Shown here piece after piece: positions 24,470 to 32,278 of a stretch of 37,787 nucleotides of DNA. Source of the DNA: Rhodospirillaceae bacterium (GTDB taxonomy: Bacteria > Pseudomonadota > Alphaproteobacteria > Bin65). The stretch covers positions 1 through 37,787 of the forward strand of contig JAPOST010000132.1 of the NCBI GenBank assembly GCA_026709535.1, read 5' to 3'. Numbering within the stretch: position 1 is the first letter of the stretch; every line of letters starts with the position of its first letter. Made by a program: the position numbers and the translations under genes. The notes under the pieces were generated by a model, which saw only the letters and a list, made by a program, of their open reading frames with translations, was not told the DNA's origin and did not search any database.

Positions 24470-25367
24470 GGCTTGATACTCCCTGGTCGTCATGCCGCGC
24501 AAAGAAACTAGCGCAGGCCTGACCGATTTTTGTCGGCGAATCTTCCTGGATGAAGTGCAGGCCCTTGACAGTGATTTCTTCCTGATTGGCCCATGTCCGA
24601 CAGAATTCGCGCTGTGTCCCCACCAGGATGCTGCCGGGCTCGGCATTGATGAACAGTTTGGGGATTGGGCTGGTCCTTAACGTTTCGCCATAGGCGGCAA
24701 CCAGAGCGACGATGTCGGCCGGCTCGCCGTCGATAGGGATCTGTCGCGGCCAGGAAAGCATCGGACGGCGCACTTCGCCGCCATCGACATAGGGCTTGCG
24801 GTAGGTATCCATCTCTTCGTCCGTCATATCTCGTATGACGGCATTTGGCAGAATGCCCTCAATGAACATGTTACGGTTCAGGATCAGCTCCTCGCCCTTG
24901 TCTGATCTCAAGCCCTGGAATATCCCACGGGCATTATCCGGCCAGTCGACCCAGCTTACCGGACATACAATGGTTTCCATATAGACGATCCCGGCTACGC
25001 GTTCCCGGTTTCGAGTGGCCCAATGGAAACCCAGCGCGCCACCCCAGTCATGAATGACCAACCGCACTTTGCCTTCTCGCAGAACGGTATCGAACCAAGC
25101 GTCCAGATAGCGTGCGTGTTCTGCGAATGTATAGATTCCCGAAGGATTCTTTCCGGAGCACCCCATGCCGATTAGATCCGGCGCCAGGCAGCGGTGGCGA
25201 TCCGTTAATTCGGTTATGATGTTGCGCCAGAGGTATGACGATGTCGGGTTGCCATGAAGCAGGACAACCGGCGGGCCACTGCCTGTATCGACGTAGCTCA
25301 TGGTCGAATCCAGCACTGAGACGTCAAGGCGCGGATGTGAATCCACGGCGGAGATGGATTGGTTCAT
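24462..25367 (-). CDS. Haloalkane dehalogenase (alpha/beta hydrolase)
   Basis: 301 residues from ATG 25367. The family cleaves carbon-halogen bonds of haloalkanes to give an alcohol and a halide. All five functional residues of the DhaA/LinB type can be read: halide-binding N40 in LLHGNPTSSYLWRN, the nucleophile D107 and halide-binding W108 in LVIHDWGGALGFHWA, the acid E131 in VYMETIVCP, and the base H271 in KGLHFIQED. The cap region FIEGILPNAVIRDMTDEEMDTYRKPYV also follows DhaA. The protein lacks a signal peptide. It overlaps the PaaG-like gene by 8 bases, forming a two-gene unit divergent from the photolyase gene. Other alpha/beta hydrolases lack this full set, so the call is fairly firm; the natural substrate is unknown. 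Confidence 0.88.
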   Translation of the reverse strand: MNQSISAVDSHPRLDVSVLDSTMSYVDTGSGPPVVLLHGNPTSSYLWRNIITELTDRHRCLAPDLIGMGCSGKNPSGIYTFAEHARYLDAWFDTVLREGKVRLVIHDWGGALGFHWATRNRERVAGIVYMETIVCPVSWVDWPDNARGIFQGLRSDKGEELILNRNMFIEGILPNAVIRDMTDEEMDTYRKPYVDGGEVRRPMLSWPRQIPIDGEPADIVALVAAYGETLRTSPIPKLFINAEPGSILVGTQREFCRTWANQEEITVKGLHFIQEDSPTKIGQACASFFARHDDQGVSSHA

Positions 25368-25482
25368 GGAGATCGTCCGAACGGGGGATGGGATATGGGC
25401 GCTGGCCAACTAGCCTGACGACCAAGTTGCACTATAAACGGGTTCGGCCGTGAAAACAGTCCTCGGAAGAAAGAGCCGCTAA

Positions 25483-26943
25483 ATGTCCTCTCGGGCGCCT
25501 GTCATCGTATGGCTTCGACAAGACTTGCGCTTGGCGGACAACCCGGCGCTGACGGCTGCGGCGAACACCGGCCGCCCGCTCCTGCCGGTCTACATCTTGG
25601 ACCAGGAGTTGCCCGGCGCATGGACGCTTGGTGGGGCTTCGCTGTGGTGGCTGCATCACAGTCTGAAGCGGCTGGAAATCGCTCTTCGTGCATTGGGACT
25701 CCCCCTGATCCTGCGTCGCGGCGCAGCCGACCAGGTCATGCTGGATCTCGCGACCGCATGCGGTGCCGCGATGGTGATGTGGAACCGCTGCTACGAGCCT
25801 TGGGCGGTAGACCGGGATACCAGATTGAAGTCGCAGCTTTTGGAGGCCGGCATCGCGGTGGCAAGCCATAATGGCGCGCTATTGTTCGAGCCGTGGACTA
25901 TCCGCACGAAATCCGGTGGTCCCTACCGCGTGTTCAGCCCGTTCTGGCGAGATTGCCAACAGGCATCCCCGCCCGGTGCGCCGCTGACCGCGCCTCCTCA
26001 CTGTCACACGCTTGGCGAACTACCGGCGAGCGACAACCTGGACACTTGGGCTTTGCTTCCGTCGGCCCCGGATTGGGCCGGCGGATTGCGCGAAGCCTGG
26101 ACGCCGGGCGAAGCGGCGGCTCGTGCACGACTTGCTGTCTTTATCGACCGCATCCTGGACGATTATGCCCGTGATCGTGAGCGTCCCGACATCGACGGTT
26201 CCTCGCGACTATCCCCCCACCTGCGTTTTGGCGAGATCAGTCCACGCCAGATCTGGCATGCAGTACACGCACGACTGGCGCAGGCCGGCGAAGCTGCCAT
26301 GGCAGAAAAAGCCGCCGCGAAGTTTCTTTCCGAAATCGGATGGCGAGAATTCTCCTGCCACTTGCTGTTCCAGTTCCCGCATTTGCCGTACCAGCCCTTG
26401 CAACCCGCCTTTGCCGATTTTCCTTGGGAGTCAGATCCTGTCGCGTATCAGCGATGGTGCCGGGGCCTTACCGGTTATCCCATTGTGGACGCTGGCATGC
26501 GCCAGCTCTGGCGCACGGGATGGATGCATAACAGGGCCCGCATGATCGCGGCATCTTTCTTGGTCAAGGACCTGCTCATCCCTTGGCAGGACGGGGCACG
26601 CTGGTTTTGGGACACGCTCGTCGACGCCGACCTGGCGAATAATAGCGCCGGCTGGCAATGGGTAGCTGGATGCGGTGCGGATGCCGCGCCTTATTTCAGG
26701 ATCTTCAATCCGGTGACCCAGGGCGAGCGATTCGATCCTGGCGGTCATTATGTTCGCGCTTTCGTCCCGGAGCTCGCCAAAATGCCGGACAAGTGGCTGC
26801 ATCGGCCGTGGGAAGCGCCACCCGATGTGCTGGCGGCTGCGAACGTGCAGTTGGGAGAGACCTATCCCGAGCCGATGGTCGATCACGCCCATGCTCGCAA
26901 GCTGGCACTTGAAGGTTACCAGCAGATCAAGACAACCAAATGA
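25483..26943 (+). CDS. phrB: Deoxyribodipyrimidine photolyase (CPD photolyase, class I)
   Basis: 486 residues. It repairs UV-induced cyclobutane pyrimidine dimers with blue light. The N-terminal antenna domain begins VIVWLRQDLRLADNPALTAAA and PLLPVYILDQE. The FAD-binding C-terminal domain contains SRLSPHLRFGEISPRQIWHAV, FLSEIGWREFSCHLLF, the strongly conserved TGYPIVDAGMRQLWRTGWMHNR and MIAASFLVKDLLIPWQDG. It continues with DADLANNSAGWQWVAGCGAD and FRIFNPVTQGERFDP. The tryptophans of the electron-transfer chain lie in these motifs. ATG 25483 directly precedes the conserved start of the domain. The gene is divergent from the dehalogenase gene, with 115 bp between the starts. There is no linked regulator. 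Confidence 0.97.
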   Translation: MSSRAPVIVWLRQDLRLADNPALTAAANTGRPLLPVYILDQELPGAWTLGGASLWWLHHSLKRLEIALRALGLPLILRRGAADQVMLDLATACGAAMVMWNRCYEPWAVDRDTRLKSQLLEAGIAVASHNGALLFEPWTIRTKSGGPYRVFSPFWRDCQQASPPGAPLTAPPHCHTLGELPASDNLDTWALLPSAPDWAGGLREAWTPGEAAARARLAVFIDRILDDYARDRERPDIDGSSRLSPHLRFGEISPRQIWHAVHARLAQAGEAAMAEKAAAKFLSEIGWREFSCHLLFQFPHLPYQPLQPAFADFPWESDPVAYQRWCRGLTGYPIVDAGMRQLWRTGWMHNRARMIAASFLVKDLLIPWQDGARWFWDTLVDADLANNSAGWQWVAGCGADAAPYFRIFNPVTQGERFDPGGHYVRAFVPELAKMPDKWLHRPWEAPPDVLAAANVQLGETYPEPMVDHAHARKLALEGYQQIKTTK

Positions 26944-27044
26944 ACGTTCAACAGAAAGTTTATGGAAATCACACGCTATCGCACAGGTTCTGCCTGCGCC
27001 TATCCCGATTGACCACAGTGACAGGGAGGCGTGGGTCCAAAGCC

Positions 27045-27173
27045 CTATTTCACATTGGAAGTGAGGCCTTCTTCATGCCGCAGCCTTCCGGTCATATCCC
27101 GACAGATCAAACGTTCAACGATCATTCTGGTTGCCTCAACCATCCGGTCAATGGTTTTGCCGCTTTGCGGCAT
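27045..27173 (-). CDS. Small 42-residue protein, unknown
   Basis: A short minus-strand frame with ATG at 27173 preceded by GGGAG at suitable spacing, ending in TAG at 27047-27045. The peptide begins MPQSGKTIDRMVEATRMIVE and ends RHEEGLTSNVK. It is mostly predicted helix with alternating charged and hydrophobic residues. It lies 61 bases after the stop of the enoyl-CoA hydratase gene on the same strand, so it could be the last gene of that unit. I do not recognise it. The rest of the 26944-27234 interval holds nothing else I can support. It could also be chance. Confidence 0.35.
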   Translation of the reverse strand: MPQSGKTIDRMVEATRMIVERLICRDMTGRLRHEEGLTSNVK

Positions 27174-27234
27174 AACTCCCACCGTAGTGATGTGGAATCA
27201 GATCCAATACGGCCGGGTTCCTCGGTGGTGCCGA

Positions 27235-28011
27235 CTACCGGTTCTTGAACTCAGGTTCGCGCTTTTCTACAAAAGCGGCCATGCCTTCCGACCGGTTTTC
27301 AGTCGCAAAGGCGGCGTGAAAAGTTCGGCGCTCAAACAGGACGCCCTCTCGAAGGGTAGTTTCATAGGCCCGGTCGACGGATTCCTTGGCCATATAGACG
27401 GCAGTGCGGGACAGCTTGGCGATTGTCTCTGCGGTCTTGACGGCTTCATCGACCAAGTCGTCTGCCGGTACAATCCGGCTGACGAGGCCGGAGCGCTCAG
27501 CCTCCTCGGCGTCCATCATGCGGCCCGTCAGGCACATCTCCATGGCCTTGGACTTGCCGACAAATCGCGTCAGCCGCTGAGTGCCGCCCGCGCCTGGCGT
27601 GACGCCCAGATTGATTTCCGGCTGACCAAACCTGGCGTTCTCCGCTGCGAGAATGAAGTCGCACATCATGGCCATTTCGCATCCGCCGCCAAGCGCATAC
27701 CCTGCAACCGCCGCGATCACCGGCTTCCGGATGGTGGTGACGACTTCCCAGCCGTTCGTGATGAAATCTTCCAGATACACGTCCTGAAAGGATTTTTCCT
27801 GCATCTCCTTGATGTCGGCGCCAGCGGCAAAGGCTTTCTGACTTCCAGTGATGACGATAGCGCCGATCGCGTCATCGGCCTGTGCGTTATTCAACGCGTC
27901 GCCAATTTCGGCAACCAGAGGAGAACTCAAGGCGTTCATCGCCTTCGGCCGGTTCAGCCTAATCAATTCTACCAGACCACGCGTCTCGCATATGATGTTT
28001 TCGTAAGCCAT
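27235..28011 (-). CDS. Enoyl-CoA hydratase (crotonase)
   Basis: 258 residues. It hydrates trans-2-enoyl-CoA in fatty-acid beta-oxidation. Motifs in order: [17 protein letters not shown], the first oxyanion-hole segment [10 protein letters not shown], the second with catalytic E112 in [15 protein letters not shown], and the second catalytic glutamate E132 in [20 protein letters not shown]. Both glutamates are present, unlike the crotonase-fold protein at 23669. The C-terminus [30 protein letters not shown] is typical. GGAG precedes the ATG. The gene follows mutM on the same strand after 174 bp. In many alphaproteobacteria mutM-echA is followed by rpsT and dnaA, which are absent here. ETF-QO in the same window would take up electrons from the partner acyl-CoA dehydrogenase. 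Confidence 0.95.
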   Translation of the reverse strand: MAYENIICETRGLVELIRLNRPKAMNALSSPLVAEIGDALNNAQADDAIGAIVITGSQKAFAAGADIKEMQEKSFQDVYLEDFITNGWEVVTTIRKPVIAAVAGYALGGGCEMAMMCDFILAAENARFGQPEINLGVTPGAGGTQRLTRFVGKSKAMEMCLTGRMMDAEEAERSGLVSRIVPADDLVDEAVKTAETIAKLSRTAVYMAKESVDRAYETTLREGVLFERRTFHAAFATENRSEGMAAFVEKREPEFKNR

Positions 28012-28185
28012 TTGGTTTCTCCGCTGATCTTCCAGTCGAGGCGCGCATCATGGCGATGTCTGGAATGTTCATCTGATTAATGGTCAAGACTGTGCCGATT
28101 CGGCAAACGCCGCACCTGTTTTCCTGCGCCGACGGACATGTTTCGGCCGGAGAAATGATGCCGTCTCAGAGGCTGCATTTCTAGC

Positions 28186-29025
28186 TTACCGCTGGCGTCT
28201 CGGACAATAGAAAGTGGAGCGGTTCGATTGCACGATCTTCCTGATTCCACCGGTCTCGGCTATCAGGCAATCGCAATCGGGGCAAGCTTTTCCCTCTTTG
28301 CCATACACCGTCCATTGATGCTGGAAATAGCCCAGTTCACCGGTCGGCTGGACGTAATCACGCAAGCTCGACCCACCGGCCGAGATGGCATTTTCCAAAA
28401 CCCGCTTGATTGCCGTGACCAACGTTTCGGCCTGGCGCGCTGAAACGTTTGCTGCCAGCCTTCTGGGTGACAGACCCGCCATGAATAATGCCTCGCTGAC
28501 ATAAATGTTGCCCAGACCAGCTACGGTTTTCTGGTCCAACAGAGCGGCTTTCAAAGGCGATCTCCGTCCTTTCAGCCGCTTGGCCAATGCCGGTCCGTTG
28601 AAAGCGTTGCTCAAAGGCTCCGGGCCGGCGCCAGCGAACAGCGGATTCCGATCCAAGGAGTCGACATGACCCAGTGTCACGAGGCCGAAGCGTCGGGCAT
28701 CGTTCAAGCGTATCGTATCGCCCCGATCGGTCTTCCAGACGACATGATCATGTGTCAGCAAATCCGGATCGCCCGGGTCGATATACATCCGGCCGGACAT
28801 GCCCAGATGGATGATCAACAGCATGCCATCTGTCATTTCCACCAGAATGTACTTGGCCCGGCGGCGCACCGCGCGCACTTGTTTGCCCGTCAACTGCTGC
28901 GACAGGCCTGGCGGGATCGGAATGCGCAGATCCGGTCTTCGGGCTTCGACACGAACCAGACGAGTGCCCTCCAATACAGGCTGCAGGCCGCGGACAATTG
29001 TTTCGACCTCCGGCAGTTCAGGCAT
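28186..29025 (-). CDS. mutM: Formamidopyrimidine-DNA glycosylase (Fpg/MutM) with altered zinc finger
   Basis: 279 residues from ATG 29025, giving MPELPEVETIVRGLQP with the catalytic P2 and E3. It removes 8-oxoguanine and ring-opened purines and nicks the site. K58 in AKYILVEM matches the conserved Lys57 of E. coli, and the H2TH region NIYVSEALFMAGLSPRR is intact. The C-terminal zinc finger should be C-x2-C...C-x2-C. Here it is CPDCDCLIAE...STFYCPRRQR: C248, C251 and C274 are present, but the fourth ligand is R277 (codon CGC where TGC is expected). The finger is also several residues longer, with an additional C253 that might replace it. The start overlaps the SDR stop by one base (TGATG), so the two genes are coupled. 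Confidence 0.93.
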   Translation of the reverse strand: MPELPEVETIVRGLQPVLEGTRLVRVEARRPDLRIPIPPGLSQQLTGKQVRAVRRRAKYILVEMTDGMLLIIHLGMSGRMYIDPGDPDLLTHDHVVWKTDRGDTIRLNDARRFGLVTLGHVDSLDRNPLFAGAGPEPLSNAFNGPALAKRLKGRRSPLKAALLDQKTVAGLGNIYVSEALFMAGLSPRRLAANVSARQAETLVTAIKRVLENAISAGGSSLRDYVQPTGELGYFQHQWTVYGKEGKACPDCDCLIAETGGIRKIVQSNRSTFYCPRRQR

Positions 29026-29768
29026 CAATCAATCACCAACCCGCCAGAGATATTCAGGCATGCGCCGGTAACGCTGGCTGCATGGTCGGCACACAACCAG
29101 GCGACGCCGGCCGCAATTTCCGCCGCACTCGACAGGCGACGTTCAAACATCTTTTCCTTCAGCGCGCTCCGGTGATCTTCGGACAGGCGGTCCAGCATCG
29201 GCGTATCGACCGGGCCAGGTGCGAGGCAATTGACCCGAACGCCTTCTGCCGCCCACTCTCGGGCCAAATATCGTGAGAGATTGAGCACCCCAGCCTTCGC
29301 CGCTGCATAGGCTGGTCCCGACAAAACATTGCCTCCATTCCGCGCGTTGGTTGACGCGATAAACACTACGCTGGCTCCCGGCTTTCGCAGTCGTGTGAAG
29401 GCTTCTTTCGCGACCAGGAACGCGGAAGTCAGATTGACCGCCAACAACTGATCCCAGTCGTCACGGGCAACGTCAGCGAAAGGCCCGCTACCCGTTGCCC
29501 CCACCGCGTGGACAAGGAAATCGATAGCGCCATACCGATGTGCCACCGCGCCCACAGTCGCCTTGACCTGCCGTTCGTCGGTACAGTCCGTTTTCAGGGG
29601 CCAATACCCTTCTTCGGGGTCGTCCAGATTGACTATATCGGCAGCCGCCACTTGCACGTCAGCTTGCCGAAACAAATCAATGGTAGCCCGGCCGATGCCA
29701 CCGCCGCCGCCGGTCACCAAAGCAATTTTGCTGACTGCGCCCGACAGGAGAGCGATATCATTCGTCAT
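29025..29768 (-). CDS. Short-chain dehydrogenase/reductase (SDR)
   Basis: 247 residues from ATG 29768. Classical SDR with the cofactor motif IALVTGGGGGIGRATIDLF, the acidic AAADIVNLDD after strand 2 (favouring NAD), NNAG-equivalent LVHAVGATG, catalytic serine in VVFIASTNARNG and the YxxxK pair in PAYAAAKAGVLNLSRYL. It continues with VRVNCLAPGPVDTPML and ends with GACLNISGGLVID. The oxidoreductase substrate cannot be read; 3-hydroxyacyl-CoA or a small alcohol are common in this group. It is translationally coupled to mutM, which is likely a shared transcript rather than a shared function. An open frame extends 12 codons upstream to 29804, but the protein aligns best from MTNDIALLSG. Confidence 0.9.
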   Translation of the reverse strand: MTNDIALLSGAVSKIALVTGGGGGIGRATIDLFRQADVQVAAADIVNLDDPEEGYWPLKTDCTDERQVKATVGAVAHRYGAIDFLVHAVGATGSGPFADVARDDWDQLLAVNLTSAFLVAKEAFTRLRKPGASVVFIASTNARNGGNVLSGPAYAAAKAGVLNLSRYLAREWAAEGVRVNCLAPGPVDTPMLDRLSEDHRSALKEKMFERRLSSAAEIAAGVAWLCADHAASVTGACLNISGGLVID

Positions 29769-30339
29769 CGTGTTGTCTTGGCACAAAGCTCGGGTGAGCG
29801 CCATGCGAATCCGCGCTTGGGCGTGATGGCCCCGGCATCTTGGACAAGAACCATCAAATGGTCTCGGTTAGACCATGAACAAACAACAGGAATCTCGCGG
29901 AAACGGCTTTGACGCTGTCCCGGCACTTCCGTAGCGCCCCGCAGGGTGCCTGATGCCTGGACACACTTGTTGCAGCAGGTGTTGTCCTGGTTGACAAGCG
30001 GCCGGATCGGAGGGCGCGTGGTCGGTTGCGGTGGGCCACAAGGCCACCTCATATACCCGATGCCGGGCCGCATCTGCGCGTTTCGCAAATCGGTCGAGGC
30101 TGCCCGGCAGGTGTGCAATCGGTTGGACAGCGAGGTCAAGCCCGAAACTCCGCCTATGTGGGCAATGTGATGGTCTTCAGCACCTTCCCCGAGGAGGAAT
30201 TCGACGCGGACCGTGAAACTGGTGTCAGATTCATTTCGCAACTGTGCTCCGTAGCCCAGAGCGAGAGGAATGCCATTCCATTTCATCGGAAAAGCAAAGA
30301 AGCGCCCGCATCTTTCGAGATCAATCTTGGATTGAAAAG
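29769..30339. other. Gap of about 0.57 kb without a recognisable gene
   Basis: Upstream of the SDR gene and downstream of the ABC operon. The minus strand is open from 30370 to 29765 (about 200 codons), with NESDTSFTVRVEFLLGEG and DNTCCNKCVQASG. The plus strand also has open frames at 29946-30170 and 30026-30562. I recognise none, and the minus frame overlaps the end of the ABC ATPase gene at one end and the SDR start at the other, so it is not a clean gene. It may be a decayed gene or IS. No terminator with a T-run was seen for the ABC operon. Confidence 0.4.
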
Positions 30340-31299
30340 TCAGCCGTCGCCCGCCAGGTGGCACGAACAAAGCCGATTGCCGTGCGTGGCCAAGTCTGGA
30401 CGTTCAATGCTGCAACGCTCGACGGCAATGGAGCAGCGCGGATGGAAGGGGCAGCCGGTAGGTGGGTCGATCGGATTCGGGAAGTCCCATCTGGCATCAA
30501 TCTCCGGGAGCCCAAGTCCGGGAAAAGTCGGAAGCGCTGCGGCGAGCAGGGCTTGTGTGTAAGGGTGGGCAGCGCTCTCAAACAGGGCTTCCGTGTCCGC
30601 CTCTTCGACCACGCGCCCAAGATACATCACGACCACGCGGTCGGCCATATGGCGGATGACCGAGAGATCATGGCTGACAATCAGATAGGATAGATTGAGT
30701 TCCGTCCGCAAGTCCTGAAGCAGGTTCAGGATTTGCGATTGTACGGATACGTCCAGCGCCGAGGTCGGTTCGTCGCAGATCAACACGCGGGGTCGTGAGA
30801 TCAGAGCGCGTGCGATCGCAACCCTTTGACGCTGTCCTCCCGACATCTGACTAGGATAGGCATTCGCCGCGTGCTGCGGCAATCCGACATGGTCGAGAAT
30901 TTCCCGAACGCGGCGTTCACGTTCGGCCAAAGCGACACCGGCAAGATCCAGCGGCAGACCGACGATGCGGGATACTGTCTTGCGAGGATTGAGCGATGAA
31001 TATGGATCCTGAAAAACCGGCTGGACCAATTGCGCGCGCTGAGCTGGAGATACCTGTCGAAGATCGTGACCGGAAATCGTCACGTCTCCGGCGCTCGGGT
31101 CCAGGAGGCCCAGAAGGATTTTTGCCAGCGTGCTCTTGCCGCAACCCGATTCGCCAACCAAGCCGACGGCTTCACCCTCTCTGATGTGAAGCGAAACGTC
31201 GAAAAGAGCGTGCAGCGGCAGCCGTTTGCCGAACAGGCCCTGCTTGAGTGCATAGGTCTTGCGGACGTTCGAAAGCGAGAGCAGGACCTGCGGCTCCAT
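30340..31299 (-). CDS. Dipeptide/oligopeptide ABC transporter ATP-binding protein (DppF/OppF type)
   Basis: 319 residues from ATG 31299, one base after the stop of the partner ATPase and preceded by AGGTAG; the longer open frame to 31407 would overlap that gene by over 100 bases. It has Walker [16 protein letters not shown]-loop VFQDPYSSLNPRKTV, signature QMSGGQRQRVAIARAL and Walker B VLICDEPTSALD. The C-terminal oligopeptide-transporter extension includes HPYTQALLAA and CPFHPRCSIAVERC, a Cys pattern that in this family can hold a 4Fe-4S cluster. It dimerises with the DppD-type ATPase at 31301 to drive import through the permeases at 32275 and 33195. It is the last gene of the operon. Confidence 0.94.
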   Translation of the reverse strand: MEPQVLLSLSNVRKTYALKQGLFGKRLPLHALFDVSLHIREGEAVGLVGESGCGKSTLAKILLGLLDPSAGDVTISGHDLRQVSPAQRAQLVQPVFQDPYSSLNPRKTVSRIVGLPLDLAGVALAERERRVREILDHVGLPQHAANAYPSQMSGGQRQRVAIARALISRPRVLICDEPTSALDVSVQSQILNLLQDLRTELNLSYLIVSHDLSVIRHMADRVVVMYLGRVVEEADTEALFESAAHPYTQALLAAALPTFPGLGLPEIDARWDFPNPIDPPTGCPFHPRCSIAVERCSIERPDLATHGNRLCSCHLAGDG

Positions 31300-31300
31300 A

Positions 31301-32278
31301 TCAGCTACCTGTTGCGCCCGCTGGCTGGCTTGCGATCGTGCATCGCCAGCTATGGCCGCCTGGGTCTCTATGGACGGGGATGTCGTCGCGACAGGGATCG
31401 GTTGCATGAGGGCATCGGGTTCGGAAGGCGCAGCCTCTCATGTCTCCGATCAGGGAAGGAACCACGCCCGGAATCTGCCCGAGCCGCCCGCTTCTTGATG
31501 CATCGGGCATGCAGGAGAGCAGACCCGCCGTGTAGGGATGTTTGGGCGCCGAGAAAATGGCGTGAGTTGGGCCGGCCTCGACCACGTTTCCGGCATACAT
31601 GACGGCAACCCGATCCGCCATTTGTGCGATCACGCCTAGATCGTGCGTGATGATGATGACACCCGCTGACATTTCCTCTTGGATATCCTTGATCAGGCTC
31701 AAAATCTGCGCTTGGACGGTCACGTCGAGGGCGGTCGTCGGTTCGTCGGCGATGATCAACTCGGGCTCGCACATCAGCGCCATCGAGATTACGATTCGCT
31801 GTCGAAGGCCTCCCGATAGCTGATGCGGATACTGGGACAGGCGGTTCCGGGCTGCGGTGATCCCGGTCCGGTTGAGAAGATAGACAGCCCGTTCCTCAGC
31901 CTCTTTGCGCGTCGCGTGCCTATGATGCAGGTAGCCTTCCATCAGCTGGTTGCCAATCGTATAGCTTGGATTGAGCGTGGTCATGGGATCCTGGAAGATC
32001 ATGCCGATTTGGTTGCCGCGGATTGCGCGCAACTCCGCAGCGCCGACCAGCGTAAGATCGCGCTCGAGAAACTCGATCTTGTCAGCGGATCGGCGCGCCG
32101 ATTTGGGCAGGAGCCCGAGCAGCCCCATGGCAGTCAGCGACTTGCCGCAGCCGGACTCACCGACGATGCCGAGCACTTCTCCCTTCCGTATATCGAGGTC
32201 GACGCCGCGCACGGCCTGCAGGATGCCGTTTTGCGTTGCGATACTTATATGCAGGTTCTCGACTTTCAACAGCGTCAT
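31301..32278 (-). CDS. Dipeptide/oligopeptide ABC transporter ATP-binding protein (DppD/OppD type)
   Basis: 325 residues. Walker A is [15 protein letters not shown], the Q-loop is MIFQDPMTTLNPSYTIG, the signature is [16 protein letters not shown] and Walker B is [16 protein letters not shown]. The switch histidine is in IIITHDLGVIAQ. The C-terminal extension has HPYTAGLLSCMP and the Cys-containing CAFRTRCPHATDPC. The ATG at 32278 overlaps the stop of the upstream permease by ATGA. Together with the DppF-type subunit it forms the heterodimeric motor on the cytoplasmic side. All ATPase motifs look intact. Confidence 0.95.
   Translation of the reverse strand: MTLLKVENLHISIATQNGILQAVRGVDLDIRKGEVLGIVGESGCGKSLTAMGLLGLLPKSARRSADKIEFLERDLTLVGAAELRAIRGNQIGMIFQDPMTTLNPSYTIGNQLMEGYLHHRHATRKEAEERAVYLLNRTGITAARNRLSQYPHQLSGGLRQRIVISMALMCEPELIIADEPTTALDVTVQAQILSLIKDIQEEMSAGVIIITHDLGVIAQMADRVAVMYAGNVVEAGPTHAIFSAPKHPYTAGLLSCMPDASRSGRLGQIPGVVPSLIGDMRGCAFRTRCPHATDPCRDDIPVHRDPGGHSWRCTIASQPAGATGS

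Noticed and set aside
27158-27177. TGCCGC-TTT-GCGGCA hairpin as a terminator downstream of the photolyase gene
   Set aside because: The T-run precedes the stem on the plus strand and A residues follow it on the minus strand, the wrong polarity for either; it also overlaps the start of the small ORF.
27031-28080. A 349-codon open plus-strand frame across the enoyl-CoA hydratase gene
   Set aside because: It is antisense to an intact enoyl-CoA hydratase with both catalytic glutamates; GC-rich DNA commonly leaves such frames open, and its protein resembles nothing known.
29765-30370. A 201-codon minus-strand frame between the ABC operon and the SDR gene as a real gene
   Set aside because: It overlaps both neighbours, has no convincing start and no recognisable domain; listed only as an unexplained gap.
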